Position numbers and translations under genes: made by a program. From NCBI GenBank assembly GCA_900471605.1, contig UCEY01000009.1:285559-349558 (forward strand): DNA of 64,000 nucleotides, in the 5' to 3' direction. Source of the DNA: Hyphomicrobiales bacterium (GTDB taxonomy: Bacteria; Pseudomonadota; Alphaproteobacteria; Rhizobiales; Rhizobiaceae). The notes below the pieces were generated by a model. It worked only from the letters and a program-made list of their open reading frames with translations, made no database searches and was not told the DNA's origin. Every line of letters begins with the position of its first letter. Positions within the stretch are counted from its first letter, which is position 1. Of the stretch, positions 8,210-16,222 are shown piece after piece.

Positions 8210-9496
8210 ATGTTTAAAATTCCTCAGATCTTGGCTTTCCTGTTGGTGCTCGGCGCCTCTCTGGCAATCAGTCGTGTTCCGGCCGAGGCCGGCTACGCCC
8301 ATTTCATCTATGATGTGAAGAGCGGCAAGGTTCTGGCGTCGGAAAATGCCGACGACATCAACCATCCGGCATCGCTCACCAAGATGATGACGCTCTACAT
8401 GACCTTCGAGGCGCTGCGCGAGGGGCGGCTCAAATGGGACCAGGACATTCCGATGACGCCGAATGCGGCGTCGAAGATCCCCTCCAAGCTCGGCGTTGCC
8501 GCCGGCCGGACGATCACCGTGCGCGAGGCCGTCAACGGCATGATCGTGCGCTCGGCCAATGACGCCGCGGCGACGATGGGGGATTATCTCGGCGGTTCGG
8601 AAGACCGTTTCGGCGAAATGATGACCCGGAAGGCCCGGGCGCTCGGCATGAGCCGAACCGTGTTCCGCAACGCGTCCGGCCTGCCGGACGACAGCCAGGT
8701 GACGACGGCGCGCGACATGGCGCAGCTGGCGCTGGCGCTGATCCGCGACTTCCCGAGGGAATACCAGTTGTTCTCCGCCAGGAACATGGAGTTCCGCGGC
8801 AAGCGCCTGCGCGGCCACAACAACCTCATGTACCGCTATCCGGGCATGGACGGCGTCAAGACCGGCTTCACCAACGCGTCCGGCTACAATATCGCCAGCG
8901 CCGTCACCATCGACGGTCGCCGGGTGATTGGCGTCGTGATGGGCGGCAAGTCGGCCCGCAAGCGCGACGACCAGATGGCGGCGCTTCTCGACCGCTACGT
9001 GCCGGGCAACAATGCGGCGTCCGGCGGTCTCGTGGCTTTCGAGACCCAGAAGCGGCCCGCTGAAGACACGGTGCCTCTCGCCTTTGCGACGCCTTCGCCG
9101 CGCAAGGAAATCACCCTCGGCACCACGCCCAAGGCCGCGCTCGCCAATCTCTATGCGGCGCCTCCGAACGCCGTTCCCCAGACTGCGCCGGTCCCGACCG
9201 CCCCATCCCGGGTTGCGTCATCCCAGGTCGTGGCGCCCCAGCAGCCGGCAGGTTCGCTCTGGCGCATCCAGATCGCCGCGGCCGCCAGCCGCGACCAGGC
9301 ATCCGCGCTGCTCGAAAAGGCGATGCCGTTGCTGACCCAGGGTTATGGCCGCGTTGCACCGAGCGTCGAAAGTTACGCCGATAGCGGCAAGGAAGTGTTC
9401 CGCGCGCGCTTCGTCGGCTTTGCCGATGGCGACGCCGCCAGCCGGGCCTGCTCGACCCTGCAGGCCAAGGCGATCACCTGTTTCGTGGTGCGATAG
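8210..9496 (+). CDS. D-alanyl-D-alanine carboxypeptidase with SPOR domain
   Basis: Exported penicillin-binding protein of the DacA/DacF (S11) class that trims the terminal D-Ala of peptidoglycan stem peptides. A signal peptide (residues 1-27, ending VPAEA) is followed by the catalytic domain with SLTK at 55-58, SAN at 115-117 and KTG at 217-219. After a Pro/Ala-rich linker (about 295-345), residues 350-428 form a SPOR domain (LWRIQIAAAASRDQAS...VESYADSGKEVFRARF), which binds denuded glycan at division sites. The start at 8210 follows GAGAGGGTGGGC; an ATG 69 bases upstream has no ribosome binding site. Confidence 0.93.
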   Translation: MFKIPQILAFLLVLGASLAISRVPAEAGYAHFIYDVKSGKVLASENADDINHPASLTKMMTLYMTFEALREGRLKWDQDIPMTPNAASKIPSKLGVAAGRTITVREAVNGMIVRSANDAAATMGDYLGGSEDRFGEMMTRKARALGMSRTVFRNASGLPDDSQVTTARDMAQLALALIRDFPREYQLFSARNMEFRGKRLRGHNNLMYRYPGMDGVKTGFTNASGYNIASAVTIDGRRVIGVVMGGKSARKRDDQMAALLDRYVPGNNAASGGLVAFETQKRPAEDTVPLAFATPSPRKEITLGTTPKAALANLYAAPPNAVPQTAPVPTAPSRVASSQVVAPQQPAGSLWRIQIAAAASRDQASALLEKAMPLLTQGYGRVAPSVESYADSGKEVFRARFVGFADGDAASRACSTLQAKAITCFVVR

Positions 9497-9510
9497 GCCC
9501 TTGAAGCCGC

Positions 9511-9530
9511 CGCCGGATCGCCGGCGGCGT
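9511..9530 (+). terminator. Rho-independent terminator after the carboxypeptidase gene
   Basis: GCCGCCGG-ATCG-CCGGCGGC is a perfect 8-bp stem with a 4-base loop, followed by GTGCTGTTTT. It lies 15 bases past the carboxypeptidase stop and between convergent genes. Confidence 0.7.
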
Positions 9531-9548
9531 GCTGTTTTCCGGATTCGG

Positions 9549-9977
9549 TCAGGCCTTCACCGGCGCATTCATCGCCCAGGCGACGCCGAAGGGATCGCGG
9601 ACCTGGCCGTAGCGGTCGCCCCAGAACATCACCTGCAGCTCTAATTCGACCGTCATTCCCGCCTCGACGGCGCGTTTCCACCAGAAGTCGATGTCGTCGA
9701 CCGGCAGCATCATGGTGAAGGCCTGCGGCTTTTCGAGCGGATGGCCGTGGTCGGGATAGGCGTCGCAGAGCATCACCGAGCTGCCGTTGATATAGAGATG
9801 GATGTGCATCGTGCGGCCCTGGTCATCCACCGGATGGAAGGACTCGATCTCGGCACCGAAGGCCTTTTTGTAATATTCGGCAGCCTTCATCGCACCGTCG
9901 AGCTGAAGATAGGCGACCACGCCGCCGCGGACGGGCGAAGCTGTCTGGTTGTCGTTCGTCTGCGCACTCGTATCCAT
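9549..9977 (-). CDS. VOC (glyoxalase/PhnB-like) family protein
   Basis: A 142-aa vicinal-oxygen-chelate fold protein of the PhnB-like group: two beta-alpha-beta-beta-beta modules, with VVAYLQLDGAMKAAEYYKKAFGAE opening the first and FGVAWAMNAP closing the second. Metal-site candidates are H and E residues in HIHLYINGSSVMLCD and in VELELQVMFWGDRYGQVRDPFG. Substrate unknown. AGGAGGGAAATC decides the start at 9977. A TGTCGG-N17-CGTC motif lies 49-75 bases upstream, matching the promoters of the nearby ECF42-type sigma operon and the SRPBCC gene. Confidence 0.88.
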   Translation of the reverse strand: MDTSAQTNDNQTASPVRGGVVAYLQLDGAMKAAEYYKKAFGAEIESFHPVDDQGRTMHIHLYINGSSVMLCDAYPDHGHPLEKPQAFTMMLPVDDIDFWWKRAVEAGMTVELELQVMFWGDRYGQVRDPFGVAWAMNAPVKA

Positions 9978-10025
9978 GATTTCCCTCCTGTTCGGATCGT
10001 TCTCGTCCATGCCGGACGATACAAG

Positions 10026-10052
10026 GACGGACGAGGGGAGGCGATGCCGACA
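10026..10052 (-). promoter_or_regulatory. Putative ECF42-type promoter of the VOC gene
   Basis: Read on the minus strand, TGTCGG (10052-10047), 17 bases, then CGTC (10029-10026). This is the same hexamer, spacing and tetramer as at 13973-13999 and 16223-16249, and agrees with the ECF42 target motif (TGTCGA-like -35, CGTC/CGAC-like -10). The VOC start lies 48 bases downstream. Confidence 0.65.
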
Positions 10053-10068
10053 GTAGTGGGCTAAAAAA

Positions 10069-10539
10069 TTAGTCCCGTTCCGCGAATTCCTTCACCAGGC
10101 CCTCATAGGCCTCCATCGGCGGGAAGGTCTCGTAGGAATGGACGGCCGGGGTCGTCGCCCAGGGCAGCTTTTCGGACGTGTAGGTCTCGATGAAGGGCAC
10201 GAACCATTTGGGGTCGTCGAGCATGGTCGGACGCAGGTTGACGAACCAGTCCATGCCGGCCGGCTTCGTGAACATCCAGCTCTTGCAATGCGGGCAGTGG
10301 TAGTGGTGGGCGTCGTCGCCGTGCAGGCCGCCGATCACCGGTTCGCCCTCGGTCACCTCGAACCCTTCAGAGGGGATCGCGGCGGAGAGCGAGAAGGCGC
10401 TGGCGCTCATTTTCTGGCAGCCGGTGCAGTGGCAGGCCATGGTCAGGATCGGCGGGGCGCTGATCCTCAGGCGCACCTGTCCGCAACGGCAACTACCCTG
10501 CATGGGGAGATCTGGCATGGGGAGAGTGGGTTTGGGCAT
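10069..10539 (-). CDS. GFA (CENP-V/glutathione-dependent formaldehyde-activating) family protein
   Basis: A 156-aa zinc-binding protein of the GFA/CENP-V fold. Zinc ligands are clear: GSCRCGQVRL near residue 16, CHCTGCQK near 36-43, and CPHCKSW near 81-87. The family is named for formaldehyde-glutathione adduct formation, but most members have unknown substrates. The start at 10539 follows GGAGGTGACAAT; longer upstream frames lack this site. It precedes the VOC gene on the same strand, but the VOC gene has its own putative promoter in the gap. Confidence 0.9.
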   Translation of the reverse strand: MPKPTLPMPDLPMQGSCRCGQVRLRISAPPILTMACHCTGCQKMSASAFSLSAAIPSEGFEVTEGEPVIGGLHGDDAHHYHCPHCKSWMFTKPAGMDWFVNLRPTMLDDPKWFVPFIETYTSEKLPWATTPAVHSYETFPPMEAYEGLVKEFAERD

Positions 10540-10586
10540 ATTGTCACCTCCATCTCCCCATGAACTAGGGTCGCTACGGTATTTGA

Positions 10587-11294
10587 TCAGGCCGGACGCT
10601 TGGGAATATCCAGGCCGCGCTGCACGGCCGGCCTTGCGAGGCCGCGCTCCAGCCATTGCGGTACACGCTTCAGCTGGTCGTATTCGACCAGTTCGCCGGC
10701 GCCGTAGAAGCCGATCAGGTTGCGGACCCAGCCGAGCATGGAAATGTCGGCGATCGAATATTCGTCGCCCATCACCCAGTCACGGCCCTCGAGACGGGTT
10801 TCGAGCACGCGGATGATGCGGTGGGATTCCTTGGCGTAGCGGTCGCGCGGGCGCTTGTCCTCGATGTCCTTGCCGGCGAACTTGTGGAAGAAGCCGAGCT
10901 GGCCGAACATCGGCCCGAGGCCTGCCATCTGGAACATCACCCACTGGATCGTCTCGTAGCGGGTGGCCGGATCGGTCGACAGCAGCTTGCCGGTCTTTTC
11001 GGCGAGATAGATCAGGATCGCGCCCGACTCGAACAGCGCCAGCGGCTTGTCGCCGGGGCCGTGCGGATCGAGGATCGCCGGGATCTTGCCGTTCGGATTG
11101 AGCGCCAGGTATTCCGGCCCCCAGGTCTCGTCGGCGCCGATATTGATGAAATGCGGCTCGTAGGGCAGGCCGATCTCTTCGAGCATGATCGACACCTTCA
11201 CGCCGTTCGGCGTCGGCGTCGAATAGAGCTGCAGCACGTCCGGGTTCTGGGCGGGCCATTTGGAAGTGATCGGGAAGGCGGCAAGATCGGCCAT
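10587..11294 (-). CDS. Glutathione S-transferase, YfcG/YghU (Nu-class) type
   Basis: A 235-aa cytosolic GST. The N-terminal thioredoxin-like domain carries YSTPTPNGVKVSIMLEEIGLPY, where the TPNG segment replaces a Cys or Tyr active site as in E. coli YfcG and YghU disulphide reductases. NPNGKIPAI and LFESGAILIYLAE form the glutathione site with its cis-Pro and ES pair. The C-terminal helical domain starts near residue 105. AGGA seven bases upstream supports the start at 11294. It lies 47 bases upstream of the GFA gene on the same strand, so they could be cotranscribed. Confidence 0.93.
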   Translation of the reverse strand: MADLAAFPITSKWPAQNPDVLQLYSTPTPNGVKVSIMLEEIGLPYEPHFINIGADETWGPEYLALNPNGKIPAILDPHGPGDKPLALFESGAILIYLAEKTGKLLSTDPATRYETIQWVMFQMAGLGPMFGQLGFFHKFAGKDIEDKRPRDRYAKESHRIIRVLETRLEGRDWVMGDEYSIADISMLGWVRNLIGFYGAGELVEYDQLKRVPQWLERGLARPAVQRGLDIPKRPA

Positions 11295-11344
11295 GAGAAT
11301 TCCTCGGGAAGTGGATCAGATCTGGAACCGGGGAGCGGAAAGAC

Positions 11345-11698
11345 TCACTCCGAATCCCGTCGAGCGATACTTAGCAAATCATCGGCGAGCCGCACCGGCA
11401 AATCCATCCGTTGATGCAAGATGCTGATCACGCCGATGCGGCCGCCCGACAACGTGCGGAAGACGATATAGTGGTGCTCGTAGCGGCTGAACCAAACCTC
11501 GACGTCGAGGCCGGCCGGAATTGTCAGCGCTGAGGGAAGTTTTCGCCAGAGCACGCGGGTCTCCGACAGCCGCTGGAGATGCCGGTGCAGGCCGAGAATG
11601 TAGGCCTCGGCCTGGGCTTCACCCCAGATTTCCGCCGTCGTTTTCCAGATCACATCCTGGGCGGCATCGGCCGGCGGGTAGAAGAGATAGCCAGCCAT
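11345..11698 (-). CDS. parE: ParE/RelE-superfamily toxin
   Basis: A 117-aa toxin of the RelE/ParE fold; ParE members poison DNA gyrase. It shows the fold's pattern: N-terminal helices (DVIWKTTAEIWGEAQAEAYILGLHRHLQRL), then beta strands with WFSRYEHHYIVFRTLSGGRIGVISILHQRMD, ending in the characteristic HxR/MD segment. It starts one base after the parD stop, the usual antitoxin-first order with translational coupling. Gyrase as target is inferred from the family, not from this sequence. Confidence 0.85.
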   Translation of the reverse strand: MAGYLFYPPADAAQDVIWKTTAEIWGEAQAEAYILGLHRHLQRLSETRVLWRKLPSALTIPAGLDVEVWFSRYEHHYIVFRTLSGGRIGVISILHQRMDLPVRLADDLLSIARRDSE

Positions 11699-11699
11699 C

Positions 11700-11951
11700 T
11701 CATCGCATCTTGTTGCGGCTGATGACGTCCTTCGCGGTCACTTCGACGAATTCGCTCTCCCCGGCGCGCAGGCCGGGCTCCAGATGCCGCTTCAGCCAGT
11801 CCCAGGCCTCGTCGTTGCTCTGGATATCCTTACGGATCAGGGCGCGGATATATTCGCTGGCGTTTTCGTAGAGGCCGTTTTCGCCTGTCTGCTGCCGGAT
11901 ATGGTCCTGCAGCTTGCCGGTGACGCGCACGTGGATGCTTTCCGAGGCCAT
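11700..11951 (-). CDS. parD: ParD-like ribbon-helix-helix antitoxin
   Basis: An 83-aa antitoxin. The N-terminal ribbon-helix-helix DNA-binding domain is MASESIHVRVTGKLQDHI followed by YENASEYIRALIRKD, the classic ParD pattern. The acidic C-terminal tail (SEFVEVTAKDVISRNK) would wrap the toxin. The start at 11951 has AAAGGA about seven bases upstream; an in-frame ATG 15 bases further upstream is possible. It should neutralise ParE and autorepress the operon. Confidence 0.86.
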   Translation of the reverse strand: MASESIHVRVTGKLQDHIRQQTGENGLYENASEYIRALIRKDIQSNDEAWDWLKRHLEPGLRAGESEFVEVTAKDVISRNKMR

Positions 11952-12020
11952 CTGCAATCCTTTCATCGTTGTGATGAGTGTCGCAGATATTGCCAATAAA
12001 CTCCACAAGGGAAATCGTTT

Positions 12021-12051
12021 TTGCCACCGGCGCGCGGGGCGCCGGTGGCAA
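12021..12051. terminator. Strong hairpin between the lactonase-like gene and parDE
   Basis: TTGCCACCGGCGC (12021-12033) and GCGCCGGTGGCAA (12039-12051) form a perfect 13-bp stem with a 5-base loop. It lies 30 bases past the stop of the leftward lactonase-like gene. No T-run follows on the minus strand, so termination is inferred from stem strength and position. Confidence 0.55.
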
Positions 12052-12080
12052 TCCATCGAAACGAAATCAGCGGCCCGTGG

Positions 12081-12950
12081 TCAGCGGGCGCTGGCCGGGA
12101 AGGCCGGCAGCTTGCCGATGTCGCCGGCATCGTGCTGGACGACGAGCCTGGCGTTCAGTTCCCGGGCGATCCTGTTCATGCGATCCATCGAGGCGAGGCT
12201 TTCGGCGCGATCGATGTTGAAGGGCGGCACGCCGTTGTTGGCGATCTGCTCCTCGAAATGCACCACGTCGCCGGAGAGCAGGACCGGTCCGGTCTTCGGC
12301 AGGTGGACGAGCAGGGCCGTTTCGCCCTTGGTGTGGCCGGGCATGGACAGCATCATCACCGAACCGTCGCCGAACACGTCGCGGTCGCCCGCGACCGGGT
12401 CGACCTTCGCCTTGCCGTCCATCCAGGGCTGGACGAGCGCCGGCATGACGCCGAAGGGCAGGGGATTTTCATGCAGGCTCTGCCAGTCGCCGGCGCCGAT
12501 CATCAGCGTCGCCTTCGAGAAGGTCGAGGCCTGGCCGAGATGGTCGAAGTGGTTGTGGCTGATGCCGACAATGCCGATCTGCTCCGGCTTGATACCGATC
12601 TTCTGGAGCTGCGCCGGGATGTCGACCGTGAGCGACGGGGCGAGCGGCTGGGTCAGGTCCGGCGCCTTCCCGATCAGGGCTGCGGGCAGGCCCGTGTCCC
12701 AGAGCATGTAGTCGGCGCCGTGGCGGATCACGTAGCAGCTGTCGGTGAGCGTGCGGGTCTGGCCGGCATAGGCGAACGTGTCGGAAAAGCTCGACAGGTC
12801 CTTGACCATGACCGAGCCGCAATCGAGCCGCCAGAGTTCGAGATCGGCTGCGGCACGGGCGGGAGCCGAAAGAGCCAACAGAGCCGCGCCGGCGGCCAGA
12901 AGGGATGCGCCGAAGGCGGAAAAGGCGGAAAGGGTAGCGAAGGTCTTCAT
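12081..12950 (-). CDS. Exported MBL-fold hydrolase, N-acyl homoserine lactonase-like
   Basis: A 289-aa metallo-beta-lactamase-fold protein close to the AHL-lactonase family. A signal peptide (residues 1-34, ending PARAA) predicts periplasmic location, unlike the usual cytosolic lactonases. Dinuclear zinc ligands are all present: HNHFDH at 132-137, H206 in PGHTKGE, D228 in SGDVVHFEEQ and H273 in VQHDAGD. GAGGAG before 12950 decides the start. A divergent AraC-type regulator lies 135 bases away and may control it. Lactone specificity is not shown by the sequence. Confidence 0.85.
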   Translation of the reverse strand: MKTFATLSAFSAFGASLLAAGAALLALSAPARAAADLELWRLDCGSVMVKDLSSFSDTFAYAGQTRTLTDSCYVIRHGADYMLWDTGLPAALIGKAPDLTQPLAPSLTVDIPAQLQKIGIKPEQIGIVGISHNHFDHLGQASTFSKATLMIGAGDWQSLHENPLPFGVMPALVQPWMDGKAKVDPVAGDRDVFGDGSVMMLSMPGHTKGETALLVHLPKTGPVLLSGDVVHFEEQIANNGVPPFNIDRAESLASMDRMNRIARELNARLVVQHDAGDIGKLPAFPASAR

Positions 12951-13050
12951 CAAAAGTCTCCTCGGTTGAAGCCCGCGCCTTCTGCCCGCTTTCCGCCCGC
13001 CACCAGGGCCGGATTTTTGCCGGCTTGAGCCCGAAACGCTCACCGGGGAT

Positions 13051-13086
13051 GTTTTTCGTTTCGCATCCTCCGCTATACTGTGCTGA
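13051..13086 (+). promoter_or_regulatory. Possible promoter giving a leaderless AraC transcript
   Basis: TATACT at 13074-13079 is a good -10 element ending seven bases before the ATG at 13086, so transcription would start at or next to the start codon. No Shine-Dalgarno is visible. The -35 region (GTTTTT, 13051-13056) is weak. Confidence 0.35.
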
Positions 13087-13949
13087 TGAACCTGATCCTC
13101 GGCCGGCATTTTACAGATCATTCCCGCAGTCTGCTCGACCGCCTGCGCCCGATGGCGGCCGGGCGCCTCAAGCCCGGCATGAACGCCTATGCGGAGCAGC
13201 TGTTCATCTATTGCTGTTTCGACCGGGAGAAGGTGAAGGCGCTGGAGCTGGACTGCCCGATGGTCGGCATCGTGCTTCATGGCCAGAAGGAAATCTGGCT
13301 CGGTGACAGGACGCAGGTCTTTGCGGCCGGATCCGTATTCGTTCTGCCCGGCGGCGTGGCGATGGACGCGGTCAACATACCGGATGAGACAAACGGCCTC
13401 TATGTCGCGTTGAGGCTCGACGTGCCCGACCTGCCGGAAGGCATACCGCCGCTCTCGACGGCCGAGCGATTGCAAGGCGGCGAGGCGGGCAGTTTCGGCG
13501 TCCCGCTCGGCGAGGATCTGGTGGAAGCACTCTGCCACGCCGCGACGGCGATTGCCGACAGCGCGGTCGGCGAGACGATCAGGCGGCTGCGCATGGCCGA
13601 GGTTCTGGCCTTGCTGCGCCCGCTGCCGGAGGCGCGGGCCTTGTTTCGCCAGAGCCTTTCGGAGGAGGTCGCCTGGCTGATCGCCGCTGCCCCTTCCGAG
13701 CCCTGGAGCGTTGCCGGCCTCGCAGCCGAGCTTGGGATCGGCGCCTCGACGCTGCGTCGGCGCCTCTCCGGCGAGGGCGCCTCGTTCCGGGCCATCCTGC
13801 GTCGGGAGAGGCTGAAGGCGGGGCAGAACGCTCTATCCTCGGGCGCTTCCAGCATCGCTGCTGCGGAGGCTGCGGGTTATGCCTCGCGGTCGCATTTCTC
13901 CCGCCGGTTCCGCGAGACGTTCGGCACCAGCCCGACCGGGCGACGCTGA
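13086..13949 (+). CDS. AraC-family transcriptional regulator
   Basis: A 287-aa regulator. The N-terminal half is a cupin-like sensing region (LELDCPMVGIVLHGQKEIWLGDR...FAAGSVFVLPGG), as in the AraC_N group. The C-terminal 100 residues are an AraC DNA-binding domain with two helix-turn-helix motifs: WSVAGLAAELGIGASTLRRRLSGEGASF and IAAAEAAGYASRSHFSRRFRETFGTSP. It is divergent from the exported lactonase-like hydrolase, its most likely target. A GTG two codons upstream (13080) is an alternative start. Confidence 0.9.
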   Translation: MNLILGRHFTDHSRSLLDRLRPMAAGRLKPGMNAYAEQLFIYCCFDREKVKALELDCPMVGIVLHGQKEIWLGDRTQVFAAGSVFVLPGGVAMDAVNIPDETNGLYVALRLDVPDLPEGIPPLSTAERLQGGEAGSFGVPLGEDLVEALCHAATAIADSAVGETIRRLRMAEVLALLRPLPEARALFRQSLSEEVAWLIAAAPSEPWSVAGLAAELGIGASTLRRRLSGEGASFRAILRRERLKAGQNALSSGASSIAAAEAAGYASRSHFSRRFRETFGTSPTGRR

Positions 13950-13972
13950 TCCGTCAAAAAATTACTGCACCT

Positions 13973-13999
13973 TGTCGGCAGCCGCGCTAATCCTTCGTC
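13973..13999 (+). promoter_or_regulatory. Putative ECF42-type autoregulatory promoter of the DGPF/sigma operon
   Basis: TGTCGG (13973-13978), 17 bases, CGTC (13996-13999), then TTC. The DGPF gene starts 23 bases downstream with AGGAGAAGGAG between. The same motif with the same spacing precedes the VOC and SRPBCC genes. ECF42 sigma factors are known to recognise TGTCGA-like and CGTC/CGAC-like elements and to drive their own operons. Confidence 0.7.
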
Positions 14000-14022
14000 T
14001 TCATTAGGAGAAGGAGCTACGC

Positions 14023-14412
14023 ATGCTTTACGCCATCCTTTGCTACGCCCATGAGGAAACCGTCTTCGCCTGGTCCAAGGAGGAAGAGGATGCCGTCATG
14101 GCAAAGCTCATCGAGGTGCAGACGCCCTATGCGCAGGCCGGCAAGCTCGGCCCGGTCGGGCGGCTGATGCCGACCACCGCCGCCACAACCGTGCGCAAGG
14201 GCAGGGAGGAGCCGCTGGTGCTCGACGGGCCGTTTGCGGAAACCAAGGAAGTGCTCCTCGGTTTCTACACGCTCGAGGCCGAGACGCTGGAAGAGGCGGT
14301 TGCCTTCTCGAAGAAGCTTTCGGCGGTCAATCCCGGCTCCAGTTCCTATGAAATCCGGCCCTTCTACGTCTTCCATCCCGGCGAGATGAAACATAGCGAG
14401 ACCAAGACATGA
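14023..14412 (+). CDS. YCII-related (DGPF domain) protein
   Basis: A 129-aa dimeric alpha/beta-barrel-type YCII protein. The diagnostic LDGPFAETKEVLLGFY motif is at about residues 66-81, the DGPF segment that names the family. It overlaps the next gene by four bases (ATGA), so it is translationally coupled to an ECF sigma factor. DGPF protein plus TPR-extended sigma factor is the conserved ECF42 arrangement. Biochemical role is unknown; these proteins are the best known targets of ECF42 factors. Confidence 0.93.
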   Translation: MLYAILCYAHEETVFAWSKEEEDAVMAKLIEVQTPYAQAGKLGPVGRLMPTTAATTVRKGREEPLVLDGPFAETKEVLLGFYTLEAETLEEAVAFSKKLSAVNPGSSSYEIRPFYVFHPGEMKHSETKT

Positions 14413-15662
14413 CAGATATTGCCTGGATCGAGCTTGCCCTGACGGCCGCGCGGCCGCAGGCGCTTGGCGCGCTTCTGCGTTACTTTCGCGATCTCGATAC
14501 CGCGGAAGAGGCCTTTCAGGAGGCCTGCTTGCGCGCCATCCGGACATGGCCGGACAAGGGGCCGCCCCGCGACCCGACCGCATGGCTGATCTTCGTCGGC
14601 CGCAACAGCGGCATCGACGCGGTCCGCAAGCGCTCCAGGAACGATCCATTGCCGGAGGAGGAGGCCTTCTCCGACCTGTCCGACGCCGAAACGGATATCG
14701 CCGACCGGCTCGACAATTCCAACTACCGGGACGACATCCTGCGGCTGATGTTCATCTGCTGCCATCCGGACCTTCCGGCGACCCAGCAGATCGCGCTGGC
14801 GCTCCGGATCGTCTCGGGCCTCAGCGTGGCGCAGATCGCCCGCGCCTTCCTGGTCGGCGACAGCGCCATGGAACAGCGCATCACCCGGGCCAAGGCGCGC
14901 GTCGCCAAGGCCGGCGTGCCCTTTGAGACACCGGGTGCTGCGGAACGGAGCGAGCGCCTCGGCATCGTTTCGGCGATGATCTATCTCGTCTTCAACGAAG
15001 GATATTCCGCCGGCATCACCAATCCCGACAGCGCCGCGTTCTGCGACGAGGCGATCCGGCTTGGCCGGCTGCTCTTGCGCATCTTCCCGGGCGAGCCGGA
15101 GATCATGGGATTGCTGGCGCTGCTGCTGCTGCAACATTCGCGCGCCGGGACACGCATCGACGCCCAAGGCCAGATCGTGCTTCTTGAGGACCAGGACCGA
15201 AGCCGCTGGGACCGCAAGCTGATCAACGAGGCGCTGGCCCTGCTTGACAAGGCGATCCGCCACCGCAGGCCCGGCCCTTATCAGGTCCAGGCGGCGATCT
15301 CGGCGCTGCACGCCCGCGCCGCGACGCCGAAGGATACCGACTGGCAGGAGATCACCATGCTTTATGGCCTTCTCGAACATATCCAGCCGTCGCCGGTGGT
15401 CACGCTCAACAAGGCGGTCGCGGTCTCCAAGCTCGAAGGGCCGGAGGCGGCGCTCGCAATGATCGCGCCGCTGGCTGAAAAGCTCGACGGCTATTTCTAT
15501 TTCCACGGGGTCAAGGGCGGGCTGATGCTGCAGGCCGGCCAGAAGAACGAAGCCCGGCAGGCCTTCGACCGGGCGATCGCGCTCGCCAACTCGCCGGCCG
15601 AATGCGCCCATATCCGGATGCAGATCGACAAGCTCGGCGCGGTGACGCCGCCGGCGGTGTAG
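14409..15662 (+). CDS. ECF42-type RNA polymerase sigma factor with long C-terminal extension
   Basis: A 417-aa extracytoplasmic-function sigma factor. Region 2 covers the first 75 residues (LGALLRYFRDLDTAEEAFQEA, DPTAWLIFVGRNSGIDAVRKR); region 4 lies about 105-165 (LPATQQIALALRIVSGLSVAQIARAFLVGDSAMEQRITRAKARV). The remaining 240 residues are helical, including VFNEGYSAG and TPR-like repeats (LNKAVAVSKLEGPEAALAMI, GLMLQAGQKNEARQAFDRAIALA), the hallmark of the ECF42 group. No anti-sigma gene is present; the extension is thought to control activity. Paired with the upstream DGPF gene. Confidence 0.93.
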   Translation: MTDIAWIELALTAARPQALGALLRYFRDLDTAEEAFQEACLRAIRTWPDKGPPRDPTAWLIFVGRNSGIDAVRKRSRNDPLPEEEAFSDLSDAETDIADRLDNSNYRDDILRLMFICCHPDLPATQQIALALRIVSGLSVAQIARAFLVGDSAMEQRITRAKARVAKAGVPFETPGAAERSERLGIVSAMIYLVFNEGYSAGITNPDSAAFCDEAIRLGRLLLRIFPGEPEIMGLLALLLLQHSRAGTRIDAQGQIVLLEDQDRSRWDRKLINEALALLDKAIRHRRPGPYQVQAAISALHARAATPKDTDWQEITMLYGLLEHIQPSPVVTLNKAVAVSKLEGPEAALAMIAPLAEKLDGYFYFHGVKGGLMLQAGQKNEARQAFDRAIALANSPAECAHIRMQIDKLGAVTPPAV

Positions 15663-15694
15663 GTGGACAATCAAATCAATGCCTGAGGCAATTG

Positions 15695-15833
15695 CCCCTC
15701 ACCCTAACCCTCTCCCCGCAGGCGGGGAGAGGGGACGTGCCCTCAGTAGCGCTTGAGAAGGACGGAGACGGTGTGATCCTGCGTCCTTCTCCCCGTCGAG
15801 ACGGGGAGAAGGTGGCGGCAGCCGGATGAGGGG
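15695..15833. repeat. RIME-like intergenic mosaic element, copy B
   Basis: About 139 bases bounded by CCCCTCA / TGAGGGG ends. Module order is the reverse complement of copy A: CTCTCCCCGC / GCGGGGAGAG first (15710-15732), then CTTCTCCCCGTC / GACGGGGAGAAG (15786-15812). It fills the gap between the sigma factor gene and the convergent DUF1905 gene. Confidence 0.85.
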
Positions 15834-15851
15834 CTTTCCCGACCCATGCCG

Positions 15852-16151
15852 CTACTGCCGCGGTGGCCTTAACGTCATCTCCACGGCAATCGTATCGCCC
15901 GCCGTAATTCCGGCCTTTTTCCGCACGGCGTCCTTCAAAGGCAGAAGATATGTCTCGTCCCTCGGAAACAGCGACGTGTAGAACGTGACGCCGCCGACCG
16001 TGGCGTCGATCGGGATGACGCCCCAGCCGTAGCTCAGGAGTTTTGACAGCCGCCTGATGTCCTCGGCCTGGTTCAAGGGAAGCGGCGCGAAGAAGAAAGG
16101 CGAGGGGCCGCGCCAATGGATGACTTCCGCCTCGAACCTGAACTGGGTCAT
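15852..16151 (-). CDS. DUF1905 domain protein
   Basis: A 99-aa protein matching DUF1905: FRFEAEVIHWRGPSPFFFAPLPLNQAEDI at the N-terminus, then GWGVIPIDATVGGVTFYTSLFPRD and a C-terminal ITAGDTIAVEMTL strand, a small beta-barrel-like fold. GGGAGGA lies just before two consecutive ATGs; 16151 gives better spacing than 16154. Function unknown. It is divergent from the SRPBCC gene across 150 bases. Confidence 0.85.
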   Translation of the reverse strand: MTQFRFEAEVIHWRGPSPFFFAPLPLNQAEDIRRLSKLLSYGWGVIPIDATVGGVTFYTSLFPRDETYLLPLKDAVRKKAGITAGDTIAVEMTLRPPRQ

Positions 16152-16222
16152 CATTCCTCCCCCGACGCCGGTGATCCGTCTCACGATATTTGCACGATCG
16201 CCAGAAAAAATTCCATGACAGG

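Noticed and set aside
11345..11951. ParDE locus as part of a defence island or prophage
   Set aside because: No phage, integrase or other defence genes nearby; it is flanked by ordinary GST and hydrolase genes.
12951..13538. N-terminal extension of the lactonase-like protein by almost 200 residues
   Set aside because: The extension is antisense to the AraC gene; a signal peptide and strong GAGGAG support the start at 12950.
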